Below are positions 23,107 to 35,014 of a DNA stretch of 64,000 nt, in pieces (the first letter of the stretch is position 1; the number at the start of each line of letters is the position of its first letter). The stretch is from Clonostachys chloroleuca (Eukaryota > Ascomycota > Sordariomycetes > Hypocreales > Bionectriaceae), in assembly GCA_037952775.1 (NCBI GenBank), contig JBANAY010000003.1, positions 35,340,001 through 35,404,000 on the forward strand, written 5' to 3'. Below the pieces are notes generated by a model. That model was not told where the DNA came from and did not search any database. It saw only the letters and a list, made by a program, of their open reading frames with translations. The translations under genes were made by a program, and so were the position numbers.

Positions 23107-24122
23107 ATGTGCACCACCAACGTCCACACCTACAGGTACGCCGACGGCCGAGTCGAAACCGTCAGAGCTCCTCAGCTCTGCCCACACTCGCGACACGGAA
23201 TCCCCTGCTCCGGCAATGTCCTCATTACACACCCAGAACAGCGCGCCGCCTACCCTGGCCTCTCTGCTTCTGTTCCGTCCATGAGCTCGCAGTACCTGTC
23301 TACCACGCCGTTCCCACCAACACCGCCAAGCTACAGCCCTCGCTCCTCTACTCCCAACTACCGATCCGGTGACGAGTCCGACATGTCTGGCAACCGCAGC
23401 GGCTCTTCCTCTCGCAGCAACCGACACTCTACCGCTCTCTTCGTCGACGGCCAACAGGTTTACAATGTCGAGCATGGCCATGGCTCAAGACGGCGACGCT
23501 CCTCCTCCCGCCGCGAGCGCTACGAGCTCGGCACACCACCATCGCCTCAGTCGGGATCCAGCTCCCAGCGCCCGATTGTTATAAACCAGAGTGGGCGCAT
23601 TGAGGTTCCTGAGGACCGCGGCCACCGCCACGGCCGCCACTCCTCGACAAGCTCACACGGCTCGCATGGCTCGCATGGCTCGCACGGCTCGCACGGCAGC
23701 TACCGCTCTCACGATGATGAGGAGCGTGAGGCCCAGGCCGCCCGCAACCGTGAACGAAGGAAGCGCGAGGTCGAGCAGGCCGAGCGCCAACTCAAGCAGA
23801 AGAGACCCGACTTCCACAACCGGGTTGAGCGTGCCAATGCTACGATTGCCAGCCGACCCGCCATTCCCTCCCCCCTCGACAGTCAAAGCACGCCACTCCC
23901 TACCACCCAGACGAGCTCGTCAATTCCTTCAGCGGTCTTGGTATCCAGGAACCATCTTCCGGAAGAAAGTCACGTCGCAGGCACGAACAGGAGCAGGCGA
24001 TTGAAGATGAGCTGCAGGAGCAGCGCCTGAGGGATCGCCTGTCGCACCGACGGACTGTCAGCTCTGGCAGCAGCCGGCGGCACCGCATCCTTTACGATGA
24101 CGGCAGCTACCGTTGGGAGTAA
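23107..24122 (+). CDS. Low-complexity basic protein of unknown function, apparent frameshift near 23871-23876
   Basis: The start MCTTNVHTYRYADGRVE has good context; the upstream in-frame Met at 22996 lies in leader-like sequence. The product is Ser/Arg-rich and probably disordered, with a degenerate GSH repeat (23658-23697) and a charged coiled-coil segment (EREAQAARNRERRKREVEQA). The frame used up to about 23870 ends at 24030 with an unlikely tail. The +2 frame from there reads HPDELVNSFSGLGIQE, then a basic stretch, and ends with HRILYDDGSYRWE at 24120-24122, which looks like the true, conserved end. The switch fits loss of one base in the C6 run at 23870-23875. This may be a sequencing error or a real mutation; no intron signals explain it. 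Function and location unknown; N-terminal Cys/His residues could bind metal. Confidence 0.65.
23658..23697 (+). repeat. 9-bp tandem repeat encoding Gly-Ser-His units
   Basis: Four to five copies of GGCTCGCAY lie in frame inside the low-complexity gene. Copies differ only at the His wobble base. Confidence 0.85.
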
Positions 24123-26396
24123 CTGTCCCTAAAAGAAAAGTCCAAAAAAAAAAAAAAAGCGTTTTGTGTTTCTTGTTCTTTTTTTGCGATGTATCAATTG
24201 GCTTTGCTGTACTCTAACTGTTTTCAATTTTTTATTTTTATTTTGTTTCTTCCCCATTTGATCAATGGGCTATTTTTATCGGGATTTTATTGGGTACAAC
24301 AGAACCTGGCAATCGGGATTGGGCAATGGAACAGGAATATCGCCGTGATTGGCATGGAATGTACGCGGCGGCGCTTGGCTATTTCTTTTTGTCTTTATAC
24401 CAGTAGCAAGCTTATGATTTGAGAGCGACGTGCGATGATTTACTTAGGTTTTTTTTTGAGACACCAATGAAGAAAATAACGTTGTTCTTTCTCAGACATT
24501 GATTCATATCTTACGATTTGTGACCCACCATCTTGCGCCATGTCTCTCTCCCGCCTCAACATCCACACTTTAATCATTAGCCAAAGTACCTACTCCATAA
24601 GATGAGAATGCAGTGGAAAGCTACCTGTCAACTGGGACCTATCCTTGTCTTTGCGGCAAGTCCATCAGCTGAAGTGATAGCAAGGGCGCGCCATGATGGG
24701 GGGGACATTGATGGATCTTCCAAACCCACAACGCCGTCAAATGTCGGAAGTGTTTGACTCACTCGTTCTGACTGATGACATCCATGCATCCATGCATACA
24801 TACAGTAGGTACCACTTACACAACCAGATCTAACGTCCAGCCAAGTTTCGGCCCCCACTGCAGCCTGGTGCAAGCACTGCGACCGCGTTCACATTGGTCT
24901 CTTCTAGCCCCCTTGCCAATGCCCCTCCCCATCCCTCTCACTTGAGAATTGAGATTCTCCCATTGTCCTTGCTCGCTGCCTCTTGTCCCACATCGGGCCC
25001 ACCCGCGCTATCAAACGCCAAGGGAAACCCTTGAGCCACGGGGACAGAGACTGGTCGACTGGTGTGCAAACCCGGCCAAAAGAGCATTAGGGCGATGGGA
25101 TGGAGGCGGGAGGACATCCTGGTCTGGGGATCTGGCTGAAATGAGGCCAGTTTGTGGTCTTCTCGTTCGGTTTCGAGATGGGTGGAAATGACATGCACGT
25201 TGAGCGGCTGAGAGGTAGAGAATTTTTTTTCTTCTAGTATGAGAGAATTTTATTTTTGGGCTATTGCACTTGTTCTCATTGATGGTAAACTGCCTATGCG
25301 CAGGGGGTGGGATGGGATTGTTTCCTAGACTGGGATGATGGAACGGGATGTCGTACATGAAGGTGAAGGGCAAAGAAGAGAAATGATAGCTGGGGGACGC
25401 CGTTTATGGATTGGCGATGGGTGATTTGCTGGCTTCATGTGGGTGCTGTTGTTGCCTGGCAGGGTGGAGCGGGCAGCGTGAAGTGGAAGAATTACGTGGG
25501 GTGGTGATTGAGAGTCCATCTCGACAAGAGTCCGAGGGCTTGGTGTTGGAGGTTGTATCGGGTACGGCATATGCCTAATTGATGAGACAATCCGGCATAT
25601 CTGGTCTTGGTCCCCAGGTATCTCTACTCGACGCCGCCAAGACCGTTGACGACGGCATGTGCCTTTCCTTGGTTCTCTGGAGGGGAGCTAAAGGGCTGGT
25701 GATACGAGGCTTTCTCATGCATGTCTCTGTCTATCCGTGTCTTGTGTGTCTGCTCCGTGTTTGTGTCTGTGTCCGCCGTCTTTCCGGGACCGTCTGCCGT
25801 CCGCTGAGCCAGCGCTGTGTCTGTCCGTGTACCTCTAGCACACCGGTTTCTGAGTGGTGCAGAGTGTATCCGGCTAGATCTATCCGCACGTATCGCCTGT
25901 ACCTACATGTTGTTGTCTGTGGCTGTGATTGCGTGCGTTTTCTTGCCAGCATGCTGCCATGTCATTGGAGAAGCCCATCCAGTCTCAGATACGCTGCGAC
26001 CTGTCACTCACTCACTCACTCAATGCTGTGGGTGGTTGTGGTCGTCGCCAGGTATCCATCTCGCTCTCCATCGACCCTGCATGCCTCACATAGCAGACCT
26101 GAGTACGTATACTCAGTTGACCGACAGTTGCTGCTGCTACCTCCCTCCATGCGGGCGACCTATCATTGCTCGGCCTCCCGATGGCGAGCAGAGGGTGTGA
26201 TTCTATTCCGTCGCCATGTACAAGCCCAGTCCAGACCCATCCAGCGAGTCCACCCTCGACGCACTGTTCCATTGATTCAATGCTCCATTCGCGATCTTCT
26301 CTTCTCCATCCCCCACAGCCCGGCCTATGTGACTCTGCAGCCACGGCCGGCAACGGGCGTGTCTGTACATATCGACGCACTCGCACATCGCATGGG

Positions 26397-26402
<6 letters not shown>

Positions 26403-26427
<25 letters not shown>
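26403..26427. repeat. CA dinucleotide microsatellite
   Basis: About 12.5 uninterrupted CA units. It lies inside a chance open frame and away from supported genes. Confidence 0.95.
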
Positions 26428-28338
26428 TCAACCTTCCATCCCCATCGACACGTCCCGCCAAGGCACACTCCACACCACCCACGGCCAGTCATCCGCACTG
26501 ATCTGCTGACGCTCGTCCTGGTATCTTCTGGACCCTTCCGGGATTTTACTATTGGTCACGATGGGCGCCCTTTTCGTGTTCAGCCATGTCTATCTACTGC
26601 GACTCTCGTCATTGCCATGGCAATCACTCAGTTCCCCCGGTCCATCGACAGACCTCACCACCCTTGTTTACGTGCGCGTTGGGGGAGTATCACGTATTCG
26701 TGCAGGCGAATGCGCGCCCACCGATTACACAAGCCTGGCCTAATACAGGAAAAATTGCTTGAAAGCTGGGGTTCCAGACCCGTAGGTGTTCCGTCGGCTG
26801 GTGGGATAAGGTGCTTAGATGGTGGTCACCATCAGACCGGTGCTGGCCCAGTAAAGTGACCAACGTGCAATACATCAGACAAGGACCCAGAGCCAACTCC
26901 CACGCTTATCCCCCATGGTCCCCGAGATCACTGCCAGACCGAAAGTCAAATGCCGTATTACATGCAGTGAGCCTACCTATTTGGAGTCCCCGTTCTATAT
27001 ATGTACACAGGAAAATACACCTTATATCTAGTCCAGTAAGCACACTCCATGTGTTGTGACTAATCCTTGATTTTTTTTCCAACTCGAGGTTTGGAGGAGT
27101 GAGTGGTGCTATCCAATCTAGTGTGTGCACTTTGCCACGCTTGGAAACCTCCAAAGGCATGTTACGACTGGTCTTGTTCTGGGTTGGGGTGGGCGTAGAG
27201 ATTGTTGAGATCCAACCACAACAAGCTATGTGTCCATAATCCAAGTATCACAGGTGCAGATACATGTACGCAAACACTCATCATGATACAGAGCCTTGCG
27301 AGCTTCAAGAAGCTATTGGGGGTGGGATAGCGTGCTCGACACTGAGACAGCTGCCACCCCTGGCTGAACACAGATGCTGCATTTCTTGATTTCGAGTAGA
27401 CTATAGCTAGGATAGTTTGCTTCTGATTTTCACGTTACCCAAAATTATCCTTGAACGACAACACCCTCTCTCATGGCAATGGGACGATACTACCCAACAA
27501 CACGGCATCGAGCAGGCACGTGAGAAAAGAGAGGGCCCCCTTCTGAGACATCGAATCACAAGATTGTGCATGAAGTTCCACTGGCATTTTCGGTGAATGT
27601 GGGACGCCTCGTTGGGCTTACTACGCATCTGCTCTCCGAATCATATGTACAGGCAATCTTGATTGGAAGAGGGGGGCTTCCAGAATATGCATGTACGCTT
27701 GCTTACCCTTTGAGACCCAACTGGTTGCTACGGCTGGTTTGATAAGACTTGAATCCAATGACGATGTAAGTAGCGTATCGTAAAAGTTAAGCGAAGTGTC
27801 ATCTTTGCCCGTGTGTGCTCAAACACTGCCTTCCTGACGCCCAACGCCTTGTTGTTAGTCCTGTCAGTGGCTACCTCGATGTCTGCATCAGCTACTGACC
27901 TTGTTACCGAGCTTTCCGGTAGTTAATACATTGGATAAGGACATACCATGGGGTGTAGAAAGTTTCGAGTCACAAATCACTTGCTCGTAGTGTACGTCCA
28001 TCAAAATAATAACATTCTATGTTCTAAATGCACAAGGCCAGTACACACACTTTTCGTTATATCAATCGATTCAAAAGTAAACGAAGAATAATATACATTA
28101 AAATTTATCCACTTAGACGCTGATAAGGATTTTGTAGCTATTTCCTATCCGTGGGAAATGTATTAGATACTCAAAGTGATCTTAAGATGCTTTGAAATTT
28201 CTTGCAACCTACGGTACTTCATCATATCACCCACATTGATACGTTGAGGGGTGTGTGAATGACATTGATTGGGATTTTCCGCATTGCTTAAAGCCTCTTG
28301 ACCTATTTTCACTCGTCATAGACACTCACATGATAACA

Positions 28339-28548
28339 GGGACTGTAAAGGTGTTCCAATCCCAGCTTTCCAATACAGGCTACGATATTGATAGATACTA
28401 GTTAATAAGAATAATAATAAAATATCAAGTAATGATCAGGTAGTATTACCTACCTACTATTACACATTAGGGAGCATTATTATGTGGCTGGTTGTTACAA
28501 TAATTCTATCGACGTGCCTTGGCACTCCCTGTTTTTCTGGCAGCCACT
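28339..28548 (+). repeat. Dispersed repeat, copy A
   Basis: This stretch matches 41707-41923 in the same orientation. Shared blocks include GGGACTG, CAATCCC, CGATATTGATAGATA, a CATTAGG-AGCATT block and CAGCCACT. In the first 59 bases seven of eight differences are transitions. There is no coding frame and no clear terminal inverted repeat, so the class (solo LTR, MITE or other) is open. Confidence 0.7.
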
Positions 28549-30096
28549 CCCTGCAAGAGGCTGGCACATACGTGGCCATAAACTCAATCACAGATACATG
28601 AGAAGTTAACACTTATGCATGGCTACACGTATCATGGAGCCTCTAATTTTAAACACCGCCATTGGGGCTATGGCGATGAGACGAGGAGACACTACTGATA
28701 TTGAGATTCGATGCACAAGAGAAATGATAATGCATTGTGATGAGATAGACAGACCTGGGTATTTACATTCCCAAAGCATTTACGAAGTACACGCGTAAAC
28801 TTAGTTACATGACTGGCTCTTTTGTACTGATACGTGAATCAATAGCCTACATACGTTGCGTCAAGGTCATATACTATGGGCCCGGCTAGCCGTAGCTCTT
28901 TTGAGTCTATAGTTACTGAGAGGTCAAGAAAAGAGACATTTGGGCGATGAATATCTGATTTTATAAAGCAAATAAAATTTCTCCATTCTTATAATTGATA
29001 GCATGAGACGAATTCGTTTTATAGTAGGGAGTTAACTGCCAGGAGGTCGCCAATCCTAGAATTGAGTCTTAATCTCAACGCAATGCTCGAAGGGTCCAAT
29101 GAGAACGGTTTCAAGTTTCCCGGTTGGTGTCTTCCTTAGGTGAAAATAACTTTATTAAAGTAACTATTTATAACAAGTATACGGTATATTTTATCATTAT
29201 TGAATTGTTCGTATTTCTCTTTTTGAGGTAAGCTAACATCCCTTCTCTAATAGAGAAAGGCATCCGGTTGGTCGCTAGCATCTTGGTGTCCGTGATCTTA
29301 TATAAACTCTTACTCTCCACAAGGTTTATGCACATCTTAGAAATTCATCATCTTCTTATCCAAGTTCAATAGATGCAACGTTCCAATTGTTCATGTTTTT
29401 CCATTTTATAATAATATATTTATACTACTAGTTAGATCGTGTCAGAGGCAAGGGTCGGTTCAAGGGAGTGAAGGGGTCACAAGTGCATCGCAGGAGCCTA
29501 GCAGCAGTCTAATCTGCTGTTAGGGGTCTCCTCGTGGTTACATTAATTGCTGAAGCTCTCTATCTTCTGCCGCAACACCCTTCCAAGGGATAAGGCGCGG
29601 GGTCAGACCTCTGGTCACGTGCTTTATCAGGTGACCTGTCAGTTGACTACTGACAGATGGAATGTAGTATTGATCACGGTAGATATACGACAGTATGGTG
29701 TATAGGTGTGAATTCTAACTTATCCCTATACCGGGGATGATAACTAAGTAACTAGAAAGGGACAATTCCTGTCAGTATCGTATTTTACAAGTAGTTCCAA
29801 AGAAGCTATATTGGGGCTGGTTTAATTGTCTTTCTTTATCCCTACCTGCGCCTTCGTGCTCTGAAAGTCCCTCTAGGTTTCCTAGAACTTCTCCAGGGTT
29901 GAACATAGTTATTCCTGACTAGAAAATTTTTCTACGAACAAACCCTGCAAATTTGGTGATTTGCGTCTTTGGGGGATCGTGTTTGATTGGGTGAGACTGA
30001 AAGGATGCTGCTGCCTGGAGCTGCTGATTGCTTATTATTGTTCATCCCCACTCCAAATGCTCATTCCCATCTTCCACCGCGCAACTACAACTTCTC

Positions 30097-31908
30097 ATGA
30101 TGTATCTGAATCAATCGTCTCTATCTTTTCTTTCGCTTCCTTACCATGTTCGAAAGCGTATATACTTCTTCGCCGACTTAGTACGAGAATGCCCGATCAC
30201 CATTCTGCCCCCCGCACCAGAGACGGTTTCGTCTACAGCATCGTTTCCATCAGGCTTTCCTCCACCGCCCCCTGGATTTACACCACCAATTACTATTGGG
30301 CCAAACCTAGGCGCAGAATGCCGCTTCAGAATGTTGCAAAGGGGCCAAGATCGATCTGTGTATGCTTCGTACTTGGAATGCATCTGTCCTGAAATCCCAA
30401 GACAGCTGCTCTACGTCAGCAAGGCCCTGTACACAGAGATCAGCGAGACAATCTACGGTGAGAATAAATTCGTGATCCGTGCTCAAAAGGCCGAGGACCT
30501 CAGGGTCTTCGGCACCCTTTCGGACACTGCGGTGAGTCGACTACGCTGGCTCATGATCCGCCTGAATTCCTGGCCATGCCATCGCGGGCACTGTAGTCTG
30601 ATGCCTCTTGCGCCTCCCAGATGCAAAACATGCAGCGCATCAATCGACTTGGCCGACCCCGAGTTGATTGGTGGACAAGCCAAGTCCAAGGCCATGATTC
30701 AAGAGTGGGCTACTTTGTGTAATCGTCTAGCATCCTGTATCCCCCCTGGACGTCTTGAGCTGGAATTCGTCTGTGATGTTGGAGACATGGAGACGGCTGA
30801 GCAAATTATCAAGCCACTGCATTCTCTTCCACGTCTCGGAAAGTGCACAATCAGGTTGGGAAGGCGAAGAAACCACGGTCTTGAAACCTTGGCGCGCTCA
30901 ACCTCCCTCCGATTGACAGCACACTACAACCCTCATGCAGAGTTAGGCAGCTCACAATTTCCGTTCTTTCGTCTGCCACGAGAGATCCGACGTCACATCC
31001 TTGCACTCACCAATCTCGATCCCAGCAACGTGAATGGGGAACATCGCCATGGCTTTACCATCAAGGTAGGAAAATGGGATGCATCCAACGACTGCTACAG
31101 CATCGTTCCCAAGCGCATCTGCTGCCACCACTGCTCATTTACAAAGCGCGACTGTAGCTGCCCTTCAGACTATGCATCCTACTCCCCCGGTTGTCAGTGC
31201 CGAGTCCTCCCTCTCAACCTCTTCCTGGTAAGTCGTCAAATGTACGCAGAGGCAGCCGAAGTCCTCTACACGGCAAACATATTTACCTTTGTCGGGCCCT
31301 TCGAAGAAACTCTTCGTTGTTTCCAGGCCCTCCAACCTGCCACTCTAAGCTCTTTTCGGCGCATCAGATTTCTTTTTGACGTCGACCAGTCCTGCAGGTA
31401 TTATGAACACGAGAAAGCTTGGGCGTGTCTCCTGTCCTTCATTGCCGAGAAGTTTGACCTGTCCAAGTTACTTGTTATAGTTGACACCAGCAGAGATACC
31501 CTGCAATGCATGCACAATGACTATGAGGAATGGGCCTTGCACGACTTGTACAAGACGTACACTTCAGTTGCGAAACTCGTCAAGTCTATGCTAACCGGTT
31601 TACACGGCTTCCATGTATTCCTGGGGGCTTTCTTTGACCTGGAGCCTGTTTTGGAAAGGTTTGTAATGGGTCCTGACTATGACAGTAACAAAACCCGTCG
31701 GAACCCAAAAGCTACTACCAGTGCAGACTGGCCTGTCTTAAGCCGACCAAGTTTCGGAGGGCGAGGACGAGGACGAGGACGCGGGCGGGGTCGCGGAAGT
31801 GATAGAGGGAGAGGCGGAGGCAGAGGACGAGGCGGAGTGATTTCGGGGGTGAGAGGCACCTGGCCTAGAGAGATGTACTCGATTCCACCCTGGCATTATG
31901 ATCTCTAG
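30097..31908 (+). CDS. Protein with two F-box-like motifs and an RG-rich tail, unknown function
   Basis: One uninterrupted frame encodes 603 residues from MMYLNQSS (an in-frame Met also lies at 30028). Two separate motifs of the F-box type (L-x-x-LP-x-x-x-R) are visible: SFLSLPYHVRKRIYFFADL near residue 10 and FFRLPREIRRHILALTNL near 300. Each is followed by a segment typical of fungal proteins that score small structural changes after the motif (LYVSKALYTEISETIYGEN and LFLVSRQMYAEAAEVLYTAN). This duplicated layout suggests an internal duplication. Cys-rich patches occur (CKTCSAS, CCHHCSFTKRDCSCP). The C-terminus (about 550-585) is an RG/RGG repeat, as in RNA-binding proteins. If the motifs are true F-boxes, it could act as an SCF ubiquitin ligase adaptor; that is inference. 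Confidence 0.75.
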   Translation: MMYLNQSSLSFLSLPYHVRKRIYFFADLVRECPITILPPAPETVSSTASFPSGFPPPPPGFTPPITIGPNLGAECRFRMLQRGQDRSVYASYLECICPEIPRQLLYVSKALYTEISETIYGENKFVIRAQKAEDLRVFGTLSDTAVSRLRWLMIRLNSWPCHRGHCSLMPLAPPRCKTCSASIDLADPELIGGQAKSKAMIQEWATLCNRLASCIPPGRLELEFVCDVGDMETAEQIIKPLHSLPRLGKCTIRLGRRRNHGLETLARSTSLRLTAHYNPHAELGSSQFPFFRLPREIRRHILALTNLDPSNVNGEHRHGFTIKVGKWDASNDCYSIVPKRICCHHCSFTKRDCSCPSDYASYSPGCQCRVLPLNLFLVSRQMYAEAAEVLYTANIFTFVGPFEETLRCFQALQPATLSSFRRIRFLFDVDQSCRYYEHEKAWACLLSFIAEKFDLSKLLVIVDTSRDTLQCMHNDYEEWALHDLYKTYTSVAKLVKSMLTGLHGFHVFLGAFFDLEPVLERFVMGPDYDSNKTRRNPKATTSADWPVLSRPSFGGRGRGRGRGRGRGSDRGRGGGRGRGGVISGVRGTWPREMYSIPPWHYDL

Positions 31909-33673
31909 GAGTGCAATCATGTGCAAAGCCTCCACTTCAATGATTATGCTTTATGATAGCTACGGTAGGTAAGAGATCAAAATAACCCGATGTTTGCTGG
32001 TGTTTCGTCCATATCAACCCCTCTTGCTGCTTAGTTGAAGCCAAAACGAAGTATAAACGGTAAAGTAGCATCTACGAAGCGCTTCTTAAGTGACTTGTCG
32101 TTCAGGCGGGTCACCGTATGTGGGTGCTCCCTCATTTCACATCTAGAATGAGACTATCCAAGTCCGAGCAGAATTGAGCTTGTGAAGGCACCTTCACTCT
32201 GAACCTGTTATTCCTCTTCAATTTAGCCTTAATAGAAGTGGTAGTCATAGGGAAGATTAAACCACAACCCGGGATTCAGTGTGTTTCGAACATGAACTCA
32301 ATGGATGAAAGGACTTATCTGGTAAAAGCTGGAATGCAGTGAGATCAAGCTAGGAATATTAGTGAGTTAGGTTAAACCTGCATTTCCAAATAGCAGTTGA
32401 GTCGATTAAGAAAGAAAAAAAGGCCATTCCTGACAAAGAAAAATAGTCAGCAGTAAATCCTAGAAACAGCTTGGACAAAGTAGCTAAATCTCGCAGTTAG
32501 AAAGCCCAAACCCCTTTCCCCTCTAATCATATTATTTCTTAATAATACTCACCGCTGAACTCCATGCTTTTGAGCCTTAATGACTAAAAACCCGAGCCAA
32601 TAAGTTGCATGCAGTATTTAATCCAATAAAATTGAACTCATGAAGCTAAACCTACAGTTCATATGGCTTCTGGATCTCAGTCTATTCTATGGTCCTTGGC
32701 GTAAGTGGCTCCTCTATGTTATCTACGAGGTGGACTTGTGTTTGTTCTTCCCCAGCACAGCAGCTGCATAAACGAATCTCTGGCCTCGGGTCCTTCTCTG
32801 GAGAAAGTCAAGAGGAACAGGGGCTATAAGTATGCGTAGAGTAAACCCGGAAAGATTGGGCTCGAAGCTGTGGTTAAAAGTATTAATTATCAGATGAACA
32901 TCTCGGTCAGCCACTTCTGTAACTCTGATATGCTAGATACTTGTACTCTTTGCATCTGAAGTTTAGTTGAGTTGTGAAGCAGGTTCCAATTGTGAATTTC
33001 TTGGGGTATTCTGAAGTATGGGAGGAGTATTATGTATGTCTCACGGCGATATGTAGTATACCTACTTTGGGGTTTCAATATTGAGAGGAGAACAAGTCTT
33101 ACACCTACGGACCGTGCACATACTCTTGATATTGAAGATCGTCGACCTCCTTCCATCACTGGTACAATATTGGCTTTATGCTCAATCCGGCGTCCAATTA
33201 TGTGATAAAAGAGCAGAGATATGGGATAGGGGTGGCGGAGGAGATCAAAAGCTGAGTTTAGCTTCCCAAATCTAGCCTGAGCGTGGCATCTCTATCAAGA
33301 ACAAGCGCGGGCTTGGCTATGTAATTTTCAGCGGCTCCTGGGTAAGATGAAAAAGGAAAAAGGAAGCGCTTAGATTCGGATCAGCCGTGAACAATCAATT
33401 CCATGCATCAAGTGCACAAATGTCGCTTCTGGGTTGAGCTTAGGTGCTGGTAGAAATGTTCGACGGACATATATGAAGCCTTGATAGTACTTTGTTATGA
33501 TAATAATCGTAAGCTTTCTGCATATTTGTATGTATGTGATGTAATTTGTTATGATTAATACTCTCTGTGAGTTTAGCTAGAAGTGCAAGACACCAAATTG
33601 TGTCAGGAAATATAGGATATCCTTCGGCCTCATGGGCCTTGTATTAAATAAAATTATCATGGTAATAGTAAAA
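31909..33673. other. Intergenic region, A/T-rich, no supported gene
   Basis: Short frames at 32723-32914, 32890-33159 and 33081-33275 lack support. Base composition drops in G+C from about 32150 onward. I see no repeat shared with the rest of the window. Confidence 0.45.
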
Positions 33674-35014
33674 TTAGTAAGAACCGGGTATATGACTCCA
33701 TCTTTTAGTTATTAAATCGTAATCATGCGACATCAAGGGTGAGAGTGGTGAGGATGGTGATTGGAGCCTTGACTCGCCAGCTAAGAGATCAACCCGCCCC
33801 AGGTTCAAGACGAGCTTCATGACAGCATCGTGACCTCCTTCAGCGGCCAAAGAAAGTGGCGTCGATCCATCATTTGCCCTCGCATCCGTATCAACATGAT
33901 CGGTGTTGAGAAGTAACTCGACTACCTTTAAGTGGCCCAGTCTAGACGCCAGCAGTAAAGGGGTAGAGCCATCATATGCTCTTGCGTTGATATCAGCTTG
34001 CCCAGACTGCAACAGCAGTCCAACAATATTTTCGAATCCTTGGACTGCAGCCCAAGCCAAAGCTGTACGGCCGAATTTGTAATCCGTGGCGTTTACTGAA
34101 ATATTGCCCCAGTCGAGAAGGAGTCGGACAATTCCTTCATGTCCTCCTTCGGCAGCCAGCGACAGTGCTGTGTGCCCGTCGTTTGCTTTTGCGTCAACCT
34201 TGGCCTCGCCCGATTCCAGTAACAGCTGTAAGATCGCAGCATGCCCCCATTTCGCAGCTCGCAATAAGGGCGTGACACCATAGTCGTCCCTTGAATTAAT
34301 GTCAACCTTGCCCCAATCCAAGAGAACTTTAACCACTGACTCGTGGCCCCAGTATGCCGCACGGGATAATGGGGTCCGGCCAAGGTTATCTTTCAAATCG
34401 ATCTCAACTTTTCCTGAGTCCAGTAGAGTCTTGACGACAGAGTCGCGCCCTTCCATAATAGCCCATTGCAAGGGCTTGGAGCTGCAATCGCCTCCCAGAT
34501 TTATCTCGGTCTTGCCTGTGTCCAGCAGAAGCTTTACAATTGATGCGTGGCCGGCATGGGCGGCTGAAAGGAGTGCCGTCCGGTCGTTGTGATCTCGGGC
34601 GTCCACTTCAACGTCGCCGGTCTCGAGAAGCAGGCGGACCAGGTACTCATAGCCGCAAGATGCAGCCATCAAGAGCGGTGTCGCGCCGATGTCCTCATCT
34701 TTGAAGTTCAATTCCATGCCCTCGACACTGACCAGATACCGTGCCATGTACTCGTCACCATGACGGGCACATATCCACAAAGCTTCTCCGCTCCTTGCGC
34801 CAGCCTCGATGGCTTTCCTCGCGGTCTGTTCCATCTGGTGGGCGGCTGCCCATCCAAGTGCTGAGCTCCCCGACTCTTCCGCATTTCGACGGTATAAGAA
34901 CTTGCTAAGCGGAAGGAATCGTCGGCTCGTCTGGACGAGGGAATTGATATCTCGCTGGGTATCTAGCCATGAGGCGATGCACTCAAGTATTTCGGTTGGC
35001 AGATAGAGCATCAT
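33674..35014 (-). CDS. F-box and ankyrin-repeat protein
   Basis: A single-exon frame of 446 residues. The N-terminus MMLYLPTEILECIASWLDTQ with INSLVQTSRRFLPLS is an F-box. From about residue 85 to 400 there are roughly ten ankyrin repeats, each 33-36 residues with the TPLxxAAxxGHxxIVxLLL pattern, and with the spacer LLDxGKVEID/INxRD repeated. F-box proteins with ankyrin repeats are numerous in filamentous fungi and are thought to bring targets to SCF ubiquitin ligases through Skp1. The repeats are highly alike, which suggests recent internal duplication. The tail after residue 415 is Ser/Pro-rich. Start chosen at the first Met; the second Met is adjacent. Confidence 0.88.
   Translation of the reverse strand: MMLYLPTEILECIASWLDTQRDINSLVQTSRRFLPLSKFLYRRNAEESGSSALGWAAAHQMEQTARKAIEAGARSGEALWICARHGDEYMARYLVSVEGMELNFKDEDIGATPLLMAASCGYEYLVRLLLETGDVEVDARDHNDRTALLSAAHAGHASIVKLLLDTGKTEINLGGDCSSKPLQWAIMEGRDSVVKTLLDSGKVEIDLKDNLGRTPLSRAAYWGHESVVKVLLDWGKVDINSRDDYGVTPLLRAAKWGHAAILQLLLESGEAKVDAKANDGHTALSLAAEGGHEGIVRLLLDWGNISVNATDYKFGRTALAWAAVQGFENIVGLLLQSGQADINARAYDGSTPLLLASRLGHLKVVELLLNTDHVDTDARANDGSTPLSLAAEGGHDAVMKLVLNLGRVDLLAGESRLQSPSSPLSPLMSHDYDLITKRWSHIPGSY

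Larger units (their letters stand above)
24123..30096. other. Long intergenic region (about 6 kb) with microsatellite and a dispersed repeat
   Basis: Contents: A15 run at 24144-24158 in the 3' flank of the previous gene; a CA microsatellite at 26403-26427; an A/T-rich stretch from about 27780 to 29440 with many stops in all frames; and one copy of a dispersed repeat at 28339-28548. The longest open frame, 25579-26859, is cysteine- and valine-rich repeat-like sequence running through the microsatellite, and I do not regard it as a gene. A TGTTAG motif near 29518 could begin an LTR remnant, but no second copy is visible. Confidence 0.5.

Noticed and set aside
25579..26859. 426-residue open frame, the longest unassigned one on the plus strand
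   Set aside because: It runs through a CA microsatellite, is Cys/Val/His-rich in a codon-artefact way, has no domain and overlaps equally long frames on the other strand.
29517..29960. Possible LTR beginning with TGTTAG
   Set aside because: No second copy, no target-site duplication and no polymerase-domain remnant seen in the window; too weak to list.
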